A stretch of DNA of 5,456 nt from Nitrospirota bacterium (GTDB lineage Bacteria > Nitrospirota_A > Leptospirillia > Leptospirillales > Leptospirillaceae). Where the stretch lies: positions 1 to 5,456 of the forward strand of contig DAHWGX010000017.1 in NCBI GenBank assembly GCA_027335985.1, written 5' to 3'. Below the pieces are notes generated by a model. It was not told the origin of the DNA and made no database searches. It saw only the letters and a program-made list of their open reading frames with translations. Both the position numbers and the translations under genes were made by a program. Positions 5,318-5,456 of this stretch are shown here, piece by piece (position 1 is the first letter of the stretch; each line of letters starts with the position of its first letter).

Positions 5318-5456
5318 GTCATAGGCGGGGGTCTTGGGATCGAAGATCGCCTTGGCCACCGTCGAGAGATGTTCCTTGGCGTGGAAGAGATCGACGATCT
5401 GGATGGCGTTGGGAAAATGCTCGGAGGCAGTGTTCCAGATCCAGGCGGCGCCGTCT
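5318..5456 (-). pseudogene. Fragment of a DDE transposase, probably ISKra4 family, interrupted by the IS21 element
   Basis: The minus-strand frame enters from the right edge and reads DGAAWIWNTASEHFPNAIQ, then IVDLFHAKEHLSTVAKAIF, then DPKTPAYD. At 5317 the IS21 end begins, and the frame hits a stop at 5306-5308. The combination DGA-x-WIWN followed by QIVDLxHAxEHL is the signature I associate with ISKra4-type transposases, where the Asp residues are part of the catalytic set. Related families (ISLre2 and others) share similar motifs, so the family assignment is moderately sure while 'transposase' is much surer. Only 46 residues are visible. The rest of the gene should lie to the right of the window and on the far side of the IS21 element. 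Confidence 0.7.

Overview
This window is a stack of three mobile elements, each inserted into the one before it, and it contains no ordinary chromosomal genes. The oldest layer is a fragment of a DDE transposase, probably ISKra4 family, on the minus strand at the right edge (5318 to the window end). It is cut at 5317/5318 by an IS21-family element. That element also reads on the minus strand, fills the window from 5317 leftward, and runs off the left edge inside istB. The IS21 istA gene is in turn split by a 3.5-kb recombinase-in-trio (RIT) element lying in the opposite orientation, about 1101 to 4616.

The RIT element carries three tyrosine recombinases in the order ritA-ritB-ritC. Each is joined to the next by an ATGA stop/start overlap, and each keeps all six catalytic residues. 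It carries no cargo gene. Its ends are a perfect 35-bp inverted repeat (1101-1135 and 4556-4590), plus a second, inward-lying 13-bp motif placed almost symmetrically at both ends. The right end carries an extra 26 bp (4591-4616) that forms a near-perfect palindrome with the adjacent 6-bp core. Removing 1107-4616 rejoins istA exactly and restores the conserved IS21 motif LVYDNLKSAV. The insertion is therefore precise, with a shared 6-bp core, tcgtag. This core covers the Tyr codon and the first two bases of the Asp codon of the second catalytic DDE residue.

Independently of the insertion, istA has a one-base frame disruption near 4810-4825, between the DNA-binding and catalytic parts. The IS21 copy was therefore probably inactive, or needed frameshifting or reinitiation, before the RIT element arrived.

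The host is a bacterium with moderately high G+C and clear GGAGG-type Shine-Dalgarno sites. Nothing here fixes the genus. Three nested mobile elements suggest a plasmid, a genomic island or an IS-rich chromosome. The most informative part of the window is the end structure of the RIT element. It predicts that the circular intermediate has a 90-bp almost perfect palindromic joint containing two oppositely oriented core sites.
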